Origin: Paraphoma chrysanthemicola
Lineage: Eukaryota; Ascomycota; Dothideomycetes; Pleosporales; Phaeosphaeriaceae
Direction of reading: 5' to 3'
Assembly: GCA_020744225.1 (NCBI GenBank)
Contig: JAGMWG010000021.1
Coordinates: 434,001 to 498,000, forward strand
Length of the DNA: 64,000 nt
Part shown: piece by piece, positions 11,441 through 21,799 of the stretch
Layout: each line of letters begins with the position of its first letter
Position numbering within the stretch: position 1 is the first letter of the stretch
Notes under the pieces: model-generated
What the model was told of the DNA's origin: nothing
What the model saw: the letters and a program-made list of their open reading frames with translations, nothing else
Database searches by the model: none
Program-made: the position numbers and the translations under genes

Positions 11441-12780
11441 TCATTTACACGTGCCGTAGTTCTTTTGACTGCATTTAAGTTAGTCTAAATTGATGTAAAG
11501 TAGGAATGTCTTGACATACCATCCGGTTTTGCAATGATTATCAGTCGTTCCGCAGAAGCCGCCACTCGAACAGCAGTAGCCGTTGAAAGGTCCACCAGCG
11601 CAAGTCAAGCCATTCGATGAGCCACACGAGCCATCCAGACTGGCAACATTGGACGTGGCACATCCGCTAGAGAACGACTTTTGGCTGTTGTTACTTTAGC
11701 ATGACTCCATTGAAGATCACTAGTGGTGAAGACTTACCACCCTTGCGCACAGTGATTAACAGTGCTACCGCAGTATCCACCCGAGCTGCAGCAATTCCCA
11801 AACGAGCTACCTTGACACTTCAGTCCCTTGCTTCCTCCGCAAGTGCCATCAGTAGACACGCCGGTTTGCGTAGGCGCCTTCGAACTCGTCACTGTCGAGC
11901 AAAGACCGAAACTCCCTTGACAGCCGGCACCACAGTGATCACCACTCTTGCCGCAATAGCCGCTAGAGCTGCAACAATCGCCATAGCTTGATCCCTGGCA
12001 CTTGTACTTCTTGGTACCGCCGCACGTGCCATCTGGAGATAGATCTGTGGTTGTGCATGTGCCAAAAGCGCTCTGACATCCTGCGGTGCAATGAGCGGTT
12101 GTAGAGCCGCAGTAGCCAGAAGAACTGCAGCAATCACCAAAGCCAGAGCCCTTGCAGATGAGGCCTTTGGAGCCGCCACAAGTTCCGTCGGGCGAGATGT
12201 TAGTGGTCGTGCACGTTCCGAAACCGCTCTGGCATCCTGCTGTACAGTGACCTGTTGTTGAACCACAGTAACCCGATGAGCTGCAGCAATCGCCGAATCC
12301 AGAGTCTTTACATTGATACTTGTTGGTCTCACCGCAGGTGCCGTCTGGAGAAAGAGAAGCGTTTGTGCAGTTGCCAAAGGCGGTCTGACAGCCAGCTTGA
12401 CAGTGACCCGTGGTAGAGCCGCAGAATCCCGATGAACTGCAGCAGTCGCCAAAAGGGGACCCTTTGCACTGGTACTTGTTTGTGCCGCCGCAAGATCCAT
12501 CTGGGCTGATGCTGCCGGGTGTTGGAGCGGAGGTAGGGGTTGCAGTGGTGATTGGTGAAGCTCCTGGTGCAGACGGAATGATGATGGTGCAATTGCTGTT
12601 CTGGCACTTCCCAATACCACAAAAGCTCTCGCCTGTGCCACACAGTCCATCAATGTTACAGCAGTTTCCCCATTTGCCGCCGCATTTCAAGTTGTTGTGC
12701 TGGATTCCGCACTTTCCGTCCATGCTGTATTCGGAGGGAAACCCTTCGCATGCACCGGAGTAGCATGTTCCGGCTTGACA
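11441..12780 (-). repeat. Tandem CBM18-module repeat array
   Basis: Coding repeats of about 47-50 codons, eight copies, most similar in the middle (roughly 11738-12500). Each unit reads SPDGTCGG...KC.G..FGDCCSSSGYCGS...HC.AGCQ..FG.C. Two divergent N-terminal units differ in spacing. Near identity of the middle units suggests recent duplication or gene conversion, so copy number may vary between strains. Confidence 0.85.
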
Positions 12781-13250
12781 ATCAGCTCTGAAAATAGTCA
12801 GACAAAGCTCCAAGGAATGATAGACTACTGACACTTGATCACCACACTTCCATGTTGCTCCATTACAGCACTGCTTGTCGGATCCGAGACAGGTCGCGTT
12901 GTTATTTTGTGGTCCGCATAAACCATCGTCCGCAATAGCTGGCTGTATAACTGTCCGATATTTCGTAAGCTCTTGTTCATGGTTCGACCGAGTTACATAC
13001 ATCCCGCGACGCAATAATCGGTGCTGGGCTTGATATTTGAGCATTCCTTATCCACGGCTGGGTTTAGCAAAAAGAACTTTTCCACTGTTAGGGAATACTT
13101 CAATGCCAGTTCGGTGCAGGTATAGTAATTGACCGTCGATCTGGTAGTCGTTTCGAACCTGCAAACGACGTCGCCAGCGTTGGGTACAGCCCTCACGTGT
13201 GAGGCGAGCAGCCCGACCGTGATAACTAGATGCGAGAAGTGCGCGATCAT
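11441..13250 (-). CDS. Secreted LysM protein with eight tandem CBM18 (hevein-like) chitin-binding modules
   Basis: Exons 13250-13001, 12950-12833, 12787-11738, 11684-11520 and 11468-11441 encode 536 residues. A signal peptide (MIAHFSHLVITVGLLASHVRA) is followed by one LysM domain (CRFETT...YYTCTELALKYSLT...FFLLNPAV...IKPSTDYCVAG) and then eight Cys-rich CBM18 modules. Modules 3-8 are near copies with core CCSSSGYCGSTT.HC.AGCQ. There is no catalytic domain. Such proteins bind chitin at or near the fungal wall; known roles in the family include hiding chitin oligomers from hosts or shielding hyphae. The gene is divergent from the small gene at 13670 and belongs to the block with the GH18 gene, matching the known pairing of LysM proteins with subgroup C chitinases. 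The last two introns split module 7 and module 8 at their C-terminal Cys codons. Confidence 0.92.
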
Positions 13251-13669
13251 CTTGGCAATAACAATGAAGCGATGAGGTGTGGCGGTCGAGTAACATACTC
13301 GTCTTAATGATCTCAGAGCAAGCAGATCGCCTACACGATGGAACAGCAAATCTGCCTCGGCAGGGTGTGATGCTAAAATGGGCGTACAACAAATTGCAAT
13401 TACCGAAACTGTTTGGCAACTAATTACGGTCCGAACCACGCCGTAGACTATCGAATTGTTTATATTGCATCAAGCGGTTGGTGGGTTGATGGACGGGTCG
13501 CCTAATTCGACCATTCTGCCAGCCTCTCGGCTAAGCGCGAGGGTGTGAAAGGGGTCCGAAAGGACGTCAGGTACTTAAAGCGTGGCGTACCGTTCCGCTG
13601 GGATCATTTAGCTCACTAAGGTGATTCAATTCCGCCGCTAACGAAGCTAGCCGCGGGCTTGGCAGGTAT
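13251..13669. promoter_or_regulatory. Shared divergent promoter region
   Basis: 420-nt spacer between the LysM/CBM18 gene and the small gene at 13670. A bidirectional promoter is inferred only from arrangement; no specific factor site was recognised. Confidence 0.4.
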
Positions 13670-14401
13670 ATGATTGAGCTCGAACTGTGCCGCACACTCA
13701 CCTTCTCTCATCATTCAGCACGCAAATTTTCTCATTATTACGCCCTGCACCCGAATCAGCCTCGCGACATGTCACAAGATGAAGTGATAATCAGCCTAGG
13801 CCGACGCTTTCGCCAGGATCTCCTATGGCGCCTAAGGTGGAATGTCCTAGCACCAGTGGACAATATCGAAATCGCAACAGGTCCGCCAGATCAAACCACT
13901 GACCTGCCACTTCGAGACCATCCTCTGGCAAGCGAGTCCCTGGCCGACCCGCCGCTGAGCTGCATTGATGAGATTAGCATCGGTGATTTCACAGACAAGC
14001 TTGACCGAGAGATGGCAATGCCGAAGGAGTGGCAGTTTCAACCACCCGCGACCCTCAAGATCAACAACGAAGACGGCGCCCCAATCACTCTAGGCCAGTT
14101 CGTCAGGGAGGTGCACGAGTATGTGGAACGTAACATGGATGGTATCAAGAAGGTCAAAGCTGAAGTGTATGGGAAGCCTTGCACGGATGCTGATGGGAAA
14201 CATGGGGGGATGAGCACCTTTGGTCGCCCGACCACCCTACCCGATCATATCGGCATATACTTTAGACGAGTATGGGCCTTCGACGAGGGCGGCAGAGTTT
14301 CGGTTAATGTACAATTGTGGGCCGAAGGAGATTTGGGTATTACCATGGAGCGGTTCTGGGCGACGCGACTGCGGCAGCTTCCTAATTACGAGCCGCGCTA
14401 A
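13670..14401 (+). CDS. Conserved-looking small cytosolic protein of unknown function beside the chitinase
   Basis: A single-exon frame of 243 codons starting at 13670, or 210 codons from the ATG at 13769 (MSQDEVIISLGRRF), which is better protein-like. There is no signal peptide, membrane segment or known catalytic motif. The C-terminal half looks folded: PITLGQFVREVHEYVERN, a lysine-rich segment, then HIGIYFRRVWAF and VNVQLWAEGDLG...ERFWATRLRQ. From memory similar small proteins occur beside LysM/chitinase genes in other ascomycetes, sometimes with an unsupported 'lysR family regulatory' label; I cannot verify this. Its position directly before a secreted nuclease/chitinase-like gene, and its lack of secretion signal, make an intracellular protective role possible but unproven. 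Confidence 0.65.
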   Translation: MIELELCRTLTFSHHSARKFSHYYALHPNQPRDMSQDEVIISLGRRFRQDLLWRLRWNVLAPVDNIEIATGPPDQTTDLPLRDHPLASESLADPPLSCIDEISIGDFTDKLDREMAMPKEWQFQPPATLKINNEDGAPITLGQFVREVHEYVERNMDGIKKVKAEVYGKPCTDADGKHGGMSTFGRPTTLPDHIGIYFRRVWAFDEGGRVSVNVQLWAEGDLGITMERFWATRLRQLPNYEPR

Positions 14402-14564
14402 GCTAACGAAGCAACCTCCACGACGCTTGGTGCTATTGCTTGCCTGACCGGGCCTACTCGATGCATCATCATGAATGTTGGATGGTATATACTCTTCCCT
14501 AAGCCGCAGAAAATAACACTCGATATCGATTGTGGTCTCTCTATCTTTGTCCACTTCCGACGCA

Positions 14565-17500
14565 ATGCAGTCATTCTTGTTTCTATTGCTCACAAGCTGT
14601 GTTCACGCACAATTCATCCAACGTTGGAGTTGGCAAAATGCCCAGAACGCACAGGGAGCTTGGGTCCCGACACCTTTCTGGCGACCAACCCATAACGATG
14701 CCTTCGAGCCAGTACTAGTCCCTCCCGGAAATCTTGTCCTTCAGTAAGCGTGCATCGCTAGTGTCAAGAATGAGACACTGACCGACCTTGAGGTACAACT
14801 GCTTCAGGATGCCAGCGATATGTCAGAATGTTGCGAATTGGAAAAATGATGCTTCAAAATCTCAATGGACTGGTCAATGGACTGGTCAGTACGATGGTCA
14901 GCCAACAGACTATTTCACGTACGATGTTGGTGCCGGCAAATCGGCCAAGGGCCGTGGACAAAGACGAAGAAGAGTCATGTGTCCAGATACTTGGAAAGGA
15001 ACTCTTCTCAACCCACGTTGCCCTGAAGCCAACCAGCCCCAGGTTGTGCCACCACTATGGGACGCCAACCGTAACCCTGTGACGGCACTCGCGCCTCAGT
15101 CGGGCACCTCGCTCGAGGTATATCTCAAGATTGCTGATGGAAGGGATAACCGTGACCAAGGACAAATCCAGGATTCTGGCCGTGCATACTCATGCGACGA
15201 GTTCCCTCCTGCTTCGTGGGTCGAAGGAGGCGGAGGTTATACAGCTCAAACAGTCCCCGAGGGGAACGGAGGTGCAGGAACTACATATTGTGCTCCAATC
15301 GGGTACAAATGTGCCGGAGAAGGCGACGTGCGCGGATCCGAGCAGAATTGGCAAGGCTTTGTGCATCTCTACCTGGGTGCCCACCTGGAAGCACTAGCTG
15401 TCCAAGCTGATATCGACGTTGTCGAGGATTCTGGAATTGCCTTCCAGTTCCAGCGCGTCAATAGTCAGAACGATCTGTGGGCAGCCCGTGTGATATGGAC
15501 TGAAAACGGCAATCAGAAATGGGAGCCTACTCATCCTGGCACGACATGGCGCCGACGTCGTGAGAACGAAAAGCCATCCCGCGTTGCTGTCAATTTCGTT
15601 CCCATGGGCAATGGTAGCATATCCATTGAGCTTCCAAATGGCGAGAACTTCCGAACTTACGACGGAAAAACCGCTCGTCAAGCCGCCAAGCGAGCTGTAG
15701 ATTTGACCTTTGGCATGGTCACTACCCAGCTCGATGCCGAAACAGACGCGGATAACACTTCCTCACAAGTCAACAACACTGACGTAGTAGACTGGTATGT
15801 TGCACCCTAGACTCAAAGCTTCATCGTGATCGACTAATGCTAAACATTTTTGCGTGCGCAGGAATATAACCGCTGCGGATGTCGACCCTACTCTCACGAC
15901 GTCTCGCCATCAGACTCAGCAAGAGCCCGTGGACGCTATCGACATTATTGAGCTGAGCAAGCAATATATCCTGGCACAAATCGGAGCCAATAGCACAACA
16001 GACAACAGCACTTTTGTCAATGCCACCTCAATTCCCAGTCACAACCGCATTCGGCACGCCAAGAAGCATGCGTCTCCTCGCAAACATGCTTTGGGGAAAC
16101 GTGTGGATGGCCCGATCCAATGTGGACCCAATCAACCATGTCTCGATGGTTCGTGCTGTAGCAAGCTCGGCAAATGTGGGTATAAGGAGGCTCAGTGTGG
16201 CCCAGACAATTGTCTTTCCAACTGCGACGCGAAGGCCATGTGTGGTATCGATTCCGCCGATGGGAAATCTCCTTGTGGCCTCAAGCTTTGCTGCTCTTAC
16301 TATGGATGGTGCGGCACAGAAGACGTCCACTGCAAAGACCCAGAGCCCACGATTGGTAAAACGTAGGTGCCTTGATTTGATCGTGAACCGTTGTACGTCT
16401 TCTAATCAAACGCCAGACCATGTCAGCAAGGCTACGGCTTATGCGAAATCAAGCCTTCACCGTCGTGTGGGAAAGGCTCGGGAACATCTCAAGGACGTCG
16501 CATAGCATACTATCAGGGATGGAACACTCGAGAGCGTGCATGCGACAAGGTCTATCCCCGCCAAATTAACACACGTGGACTGAGCCATCTTCTCTACGCA
16601 TTCGCTTTCTTTCATCCTCAAACTTTTGAGATGATGCCCATGAACGCTGGAGATCCAGCACTATACGGCGAGTTTACTGCCTTGAAACGTAACGGCCTCC
16701 AAACATGGATCGCCATCGGTGGGGTAAGTACCGAATTATGAACTTCTAACAATCCGCTAAGTCGCAACAGTGGTCTTTCAACGACCCCGGCACCGCTACG
16801 TACAACGCTTACAGCGACATGGTGTCAACACAGGCTAATCGCCGAGCTTTCATTCAGTCGCTCATTAAGTTCATGGATACATACGGCTTCCAGGGCGCAG
16901 ATATTGATTGGGAATATCCCGCTGAACCAAAACGTGGTGGACGCAAGGAGGATACCGACAATCTCGTGCTTCTCATGAAGGAGATGAAAGAGCAGTTTGG
17001 TGGGCGCTACGGAAGTAGTCTCACGATCGCGCCTGATTACTGGTATCTTCGCGGCTTCAAGCCTGCGGCGATGCAAGACTTCGTCGACTGGATCGGCTTC
17101 ATGGCATACGACCTGCACGGCCCTTGGGACACCGACGTCAAGACGCTCGGCTCCGTGGTGCGGCCCCAAACGGACATCACGGAAATCGACAAGAATTTAA
17201 AGCCGCTGTGGTTCGACGGCGTCAATCCAGCTAAAATCGTTATGGGTATCGCTTATTATGGACGCACATACACTCTATCTAATCCCAGCTGCGGAAGCAT
17301 GGGTTGCAGCTTTGTCCCGGGCCTGGGGGGTGCAGCTGGCTCATGCACGAACTCTGCTGGCGTCTTATCGAATCGTGAAATCAAGCGCATAATCAAAGAC
17401 GAAGGCATCACACCTTTTTTGAACACAACGGCTATGGTCAAGTACTTCACCTACCAAGGAAGTAGCTGGGTGGGCTACGATGATGCCGAAACGTACGCAT

Positions 17501-19227
17501 TGAAAGAAGCCTTCGCGAATGACCGTTGTCTGGGCGGTATCATGATCTGGTCCATCGATTTTGACGACGAGACTGGCTTCGGAGTCGGTGATGGCAACGA
17601 CTATATTTCTCCTGAGTCAGCCACGATTATACCCATGGCACACACGACGGTCCCGGCTGGGCAGACCTTTACTGTCGGCAATGGAGCAGCAACGGATATT
17701 CCTCGGCTACCCAACGGAGGAAATCAAAACACCCCGCAAGGTCCTTCCAATTGTCAACAATGCAGCTTTTTCCGACTTATCACATCGACCTGTTGTGGTA
17801 ATGGAGGCTCAGTAGGAAACCCCGTCCTCATTCCAGCCGGAGTCGCAACACCAATGGACATTCCATTGCCGCCTGGCTTCGTACCACCTCAGTCCTTCAG
17901 GGATCTCGATGGAAATATTATACCCGCCAACCAACCACTTCCGCGTGAGACTATCATCCCTCAAGGTACTATCTTCACTCAGCCCTTCGTTATTGGCCCT
18001 GGTTCTTCACTTCGCCAAGGTGAGGGCGATGACCAGAACTCCAACTCTTCCAATCTTGTCTGGCTTTCACCTGAGATTTGGGAGACGCCTAATCCGCAAG
18101 TACAATGCTTTTTCCCTTGTACTTTCGTGCTCCCGCCTTACCCATCATACACCACCACAATCGACTACCCGCGGATCACTGTTAGTGAGAGTGGTACTAT
18201 CAAGACGACACTCACTTTTCCGCCTCTGACAGTCAGTCGTTGGGATCCAACTACAGTCGTTGTTGGAGGACGATCTAGCTGCACCAGCACGAATACGGCT
18301 GCGTCGTGCACTGAGACTGATCAAAATCACCGTACATCTACAGTACAGCTCAGCAGATCGACCACCTGGCCACCCGTAACTTGGACTGAAAGCGGCACCA
18401 GGCGCACAACACGCCCACCTGAGGCGTCGAGAACGACCAATCCCAACCCTGATCCCACGAAGCCGCCAGGCGGTGATGACGATGATCCTGGATGCAAATT
18501 CCCGTTCATCTGCCCGCCGCCGCCACCACCCATTCGGCTTCCCGACCTAACAATCAATTGGGGCGCACCTAAGCCCACTACGACTCCATGCGCGTGGCCA
18601 ACACTGACATGTCTGCCGCCTGGCACGCAGCCAAGCACAATCCCGGGCGGCGGCAATCCCAACGACCCTGTTGGGCCCGTTCCAGTGCCTGTCGAGGAAG
18701 ATCCTGAAGACGAAGAGGAGGAGGAGGAGCTCTGCTTACTATCAAAGCCCAAAGCGACCAAGACCGTCGGCGTTACCGTTACTGCCACCAGCACCAGCAC
18801 AACTGTCGTCGTACCGACCACAACAACGAAACCAGCTCCGCCTCCGCCCAAGAAAACGCCCGACTTCAGTAAGGACGAAGTAAAGTGCTATGATAGCGGG
18901 CAATGGACGGCACGCGCGCGCATGGTTAATGCCGCAGACGCATATTGCGAACGCAGTCTCAAAGGTACCACCCTGTGGGAAGAGTGGAACCCTGGCGAGC
19001 TCAAGAGTCGGTTCAGTCGCGACGCGGACGAGATCACTGCTGTCGAGATCATTTCTTATGTCGAGGCGAAAGACGGGTGCGAGTGGAAAGTTGATGTGAA
19101 TCAGTGCAAGGCTGAGATGCGAAAGATTATAGATCGGTGCGATACCAATGGTGAGAACAGGAAGCAGGGTGGAAGGATAGTGGGTGACTGCTTGAACTGG
19201 AGACTTGACCCGAATTCGGATCTGTAG
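14565..19227 (+). CDS. Secreted multidomain GH18 chitinase with N-terminal NucA/NucB-like nuclease region (killer-toxin-like)
   Basis: Exons 14565-14743, 14793-15794, 15862-16362, 16417-16723 and 16771-19227 encode 1481 residues. Order: signal peptide (MQSFLFLLLTSCVHA); a region around residues 100-300 with SCDEFPPASWVEGG (Cys194-Asp195-Glu196, Glu204), resembling the core of NucA/NucB-type DNases; a basic linker ending in a Lys-Arg pair (473-474), a Kex2-type site; two CBM18 modules (CCSKLGKCG, CCSYYGWCG); a GH18 domain starting IAYYQGWN with catalytic motif GADIDWEYP (acid Glu711); a long Pro/Thr/Ser-rich acidic region; and a Cys-containing C-terminal domain (about 1370-1481). The GH18 part fits fungal subgroup C chitinases, relatives of the zymocin alpha subunit. 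The nuclease assignment rests on a short motif and is less sure than GH18. The first intron uses a GAG acceptor. Confidence 0.88.
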
Positions 19228-19554
19228 GAGAGATCTGGTGCTGCCGTTTTGTCGGCCGGGTTATAAATTGACCACAAAGCTGAAAAAGACGGTCTGCTAT
19301 TCGACTACTGCTTCGGTGACGGCTTTACCGAGGGTTAGGCGTGCCATCGACTCCGTCCGCTTGGGCACGCTACAGGAGTTGCAAATCACATTTCGGGAAG
19401 GTCGTGTTATTGCCGAAGGAATCATGCCAATGATCAGCCTAATGCATGTTACATGCGGGTGACGAGCTAGACCCCTGGAACGCCTTAGGAGTAACGTAGA
19501 AAAGGTTGTCTAAGCCGTTACCCGAAACCCTCCTCATCTCACTTCTAGGTCGCA
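19228..19554. other. Short intergenic region
   Basis: 327 nt between the chitinase gene and the aspartyl-protease-like gene on the same strand. A TAG directly before the latter's ATG is an acceptor-like site, so an unfound signal-peptide exon may lie here. Nothing else seen. Confidence 0.4.
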
Positions 19555-21295
19555 ATGAGTAATAATAGCGCGCAAGCACCCAGTCCGCTGGTGATAGAGA
19601 ACACGGGGCGCTGGCTTGGGAACGATGGAAACTGGTCAACGTAAGTGTCTACTATACTGTAATGCCGTACATCGCTCTGCAACCTCGCGGTTAAAGATTT
19701 ATAGCTTCTTCATCGATATCGGAAGTCCTCCTCAACGATTTCATGTTCTCCCATCGTTCGCCAGCCAGACGGTCTATGTGCCAATTGACGAAGACTGCGC
19801 GGGCATGAATTTGACTTCCTGCGGTAGCCTTCGAGGGGTCGAGAACTTCCAGTCGAGGCCTAGCCTTGGCTTCCAGAACAATGCTTCCTCGACTTGGCGT
19901 AATATGGGCATATACCAAATTGGCCTCGGAACCGAGCTTGGCCTCGGCGGTTTGGGCTATTTTGGTACAGATACCGTTACCCTGTCAGGTGGAAAATCAG
20001 CAACATTGAGCGACATGCTTATCTCTACATATGCGACGGAGGACATATGGTTAGGCCAGCTGGGACTGTCGAAGTTCGGTCTGAACACGAGTGCAGATGG
20101 GCAACAACCATCTATGATATCGCGCATGAAAGCCGATGGCCATATTCCCAGCTTGTCTTTCGGATACCAGGCTGGTGCGTCCTACAGATTCGCAAAAGTC
20201 CCTGGAAGTCTCGTCCTCGGCGGTTATGACAAAGCTCGCCAATCAGGAGATATCGTCACAATCCCCTTCCGCGAGAAGCTGGTCGTGGGCCTTCAAACTA
20301 TCATCACAACGTCAAGTTACGCTAATGCAGATACCACCATACTTGATAATGGTATTCTGGTCGCCCTAGATCCTACCGTTTCTGAGCTCTGGCTTCCGCA
20401 GACACTTTGCGACGCCTTCGCGTCCGCTTTCAATCTCACTTACGTCGAGGCTGCGAATCGCTACGTGATATCGAACGATACGCGGAGTCGTCTCAGAGAC
20501 TCCGCGTTGACTATAAGATTCAGCATAGGTGTCTCGCGATCTGGTGGGAAGACTATCACAGTAGAAATACCATACGCGGCGTTCGACCTACAAGCCTCAT
20601 ATCCTATCTTCGCCACCCCGACGTCCTACTTTCCACTCAGACGAGCGGCGAACGAGAGCCAATATGCCATCGGGCGCATAATTCTTTCAGAGGTTTACGT
20701 CTCCGTTGACTGGGAGCGCGATCATGTCAACATCAATCGAGCGGCTTTCAGCTCACCTCCACCGGCACCACAAATCGTTGCCATCAGTCCTTTTAACAGA
20801 AGCGCTGAATTAACTCCGAGTGGAAGTGACACGAAAGTCTTATCTGCAGGGCCAATCGCGGGAATCGTTATCGGGGCTGTGCTCTTCATTGCCTTTCTCG
20901 CGTCGCTTGGGTGGTGGCTTCGACGCCGACGACACAGCGACAGCATAGAACTCTCGTCAGATGCTGACCGGACGAAAATCGAACTTGATGGCAAGTCCAT
21001 GTCGGAAATGTATGCCTCGCATAGCGAAACCGAACTTGGAGGCAATCCTATGTCGGAAATGCATGATTCGCAGAGACAACCCGAGCTTGGAGCAATCCCA
21101 TCTCGGAGTTGTGTGCTTCGCTTGGAAAGAGCGAGATGCAACACCATCGGCATCAGCATGGCCATGGCGACTCGCAATTTGTGGAGGCGGATAGCCCCGC
21201 GCCAGGGTACGAACTCCCAACGACTAATCGATGATCAGTGGAAGTCATGGAATCACACAAACTCATATCAAGGACATGGTATGTTTGGAACGTGA
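19555..21295 (+). CDS. Membrane-anchored aspartyl-protease-like protein with degenerate active site and shifted tail frame
   Basis: Exons 19555-19640 and 19705-21295 give 558 residues. The pepsin-fold body is recognisable (NWSTFFIDIGSPPQRFHVLP, PGSLVLGGYDKARQ, LWLPQTLCDAFASAFNLTY, GRIILSEVYVSVDW), followed by one membrane segment (AGIVIGAVLFIAFLASLGWW, about 425-450) and a cytoplasmic tail. Both catalytic motifs are lost: PSFAS stands where DTGSS is expected and DPTVS where DSGTS is expected, so proteolysis is unlikely. No signal peptide precedes the mature-like start; an upstream exon is probable. The tail contains three 51-nt repeats and a one-base deletion in the third. As written the frame runs to 21295; the other frame ends at 21234. 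The gene follows the chitinase gene in the same direction. Confidence 0.72.
20981..21133 (+). repeat. Three tandem 51-nt coding repeats in the tail of the aspartyl-protease-like gene
   Basis: Units start at 20981, 21032 and 21083. Each begins GA(A/G)CTTG(A/G) and codes for EL.G.(S/P)MSEM-type 17-residue units. In unit three one G is missing near 21089-21092 relative to unit two, which shifts the frame. Confidence 0.75.
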
Positions 21296-21799
21296 CGTAC
21301 TGTAGGTGGCTCAGTTCATGTGTATGAGAGTTACAATGAGGTCAAACTCGGCATTGGTATAGCAAGACTACGGACTACACCTTTGGACGAAAAGGAACTT
21401 CGTAACTTGGCATCTATTTGCGACTCATCGAATTATGCCGCCGATTCGGCCAGGATGGGATGATCGACGCAGCCTTCACACCCACTGCGACTACACCACA
21501 AACTGCCGCTATACAACACGTCTTGAAAGCATACACGGGACGATTGTGTGTTTGCGTAAGGTAGCGCTCTATAGTCGTTTACACCACAATTGGTGGAGCA
21601 TCGGCATACTTGCCACCGAGTAGGGAGATTCTACTTGTGTGCTACGCTAGTTTTGGACCGTTGGAACCCAAGTACGTTCAACGGGCTCTTCCTGAATTGG
21701 CCTCGTGATTTCAGATCCGAGCAGGTGCAGACAATCGCTATGCAATAGTGAAGGACCAGGGTAATCTGCCTCCTGTTCAATATTCAGGATATGCAACGT
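21296..21799. other. Convergent intergenic region
   Basis: 504-nt tail-to-tail spacer. Short frames only; no gene or RNA recognised. Confidence 0.45.
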
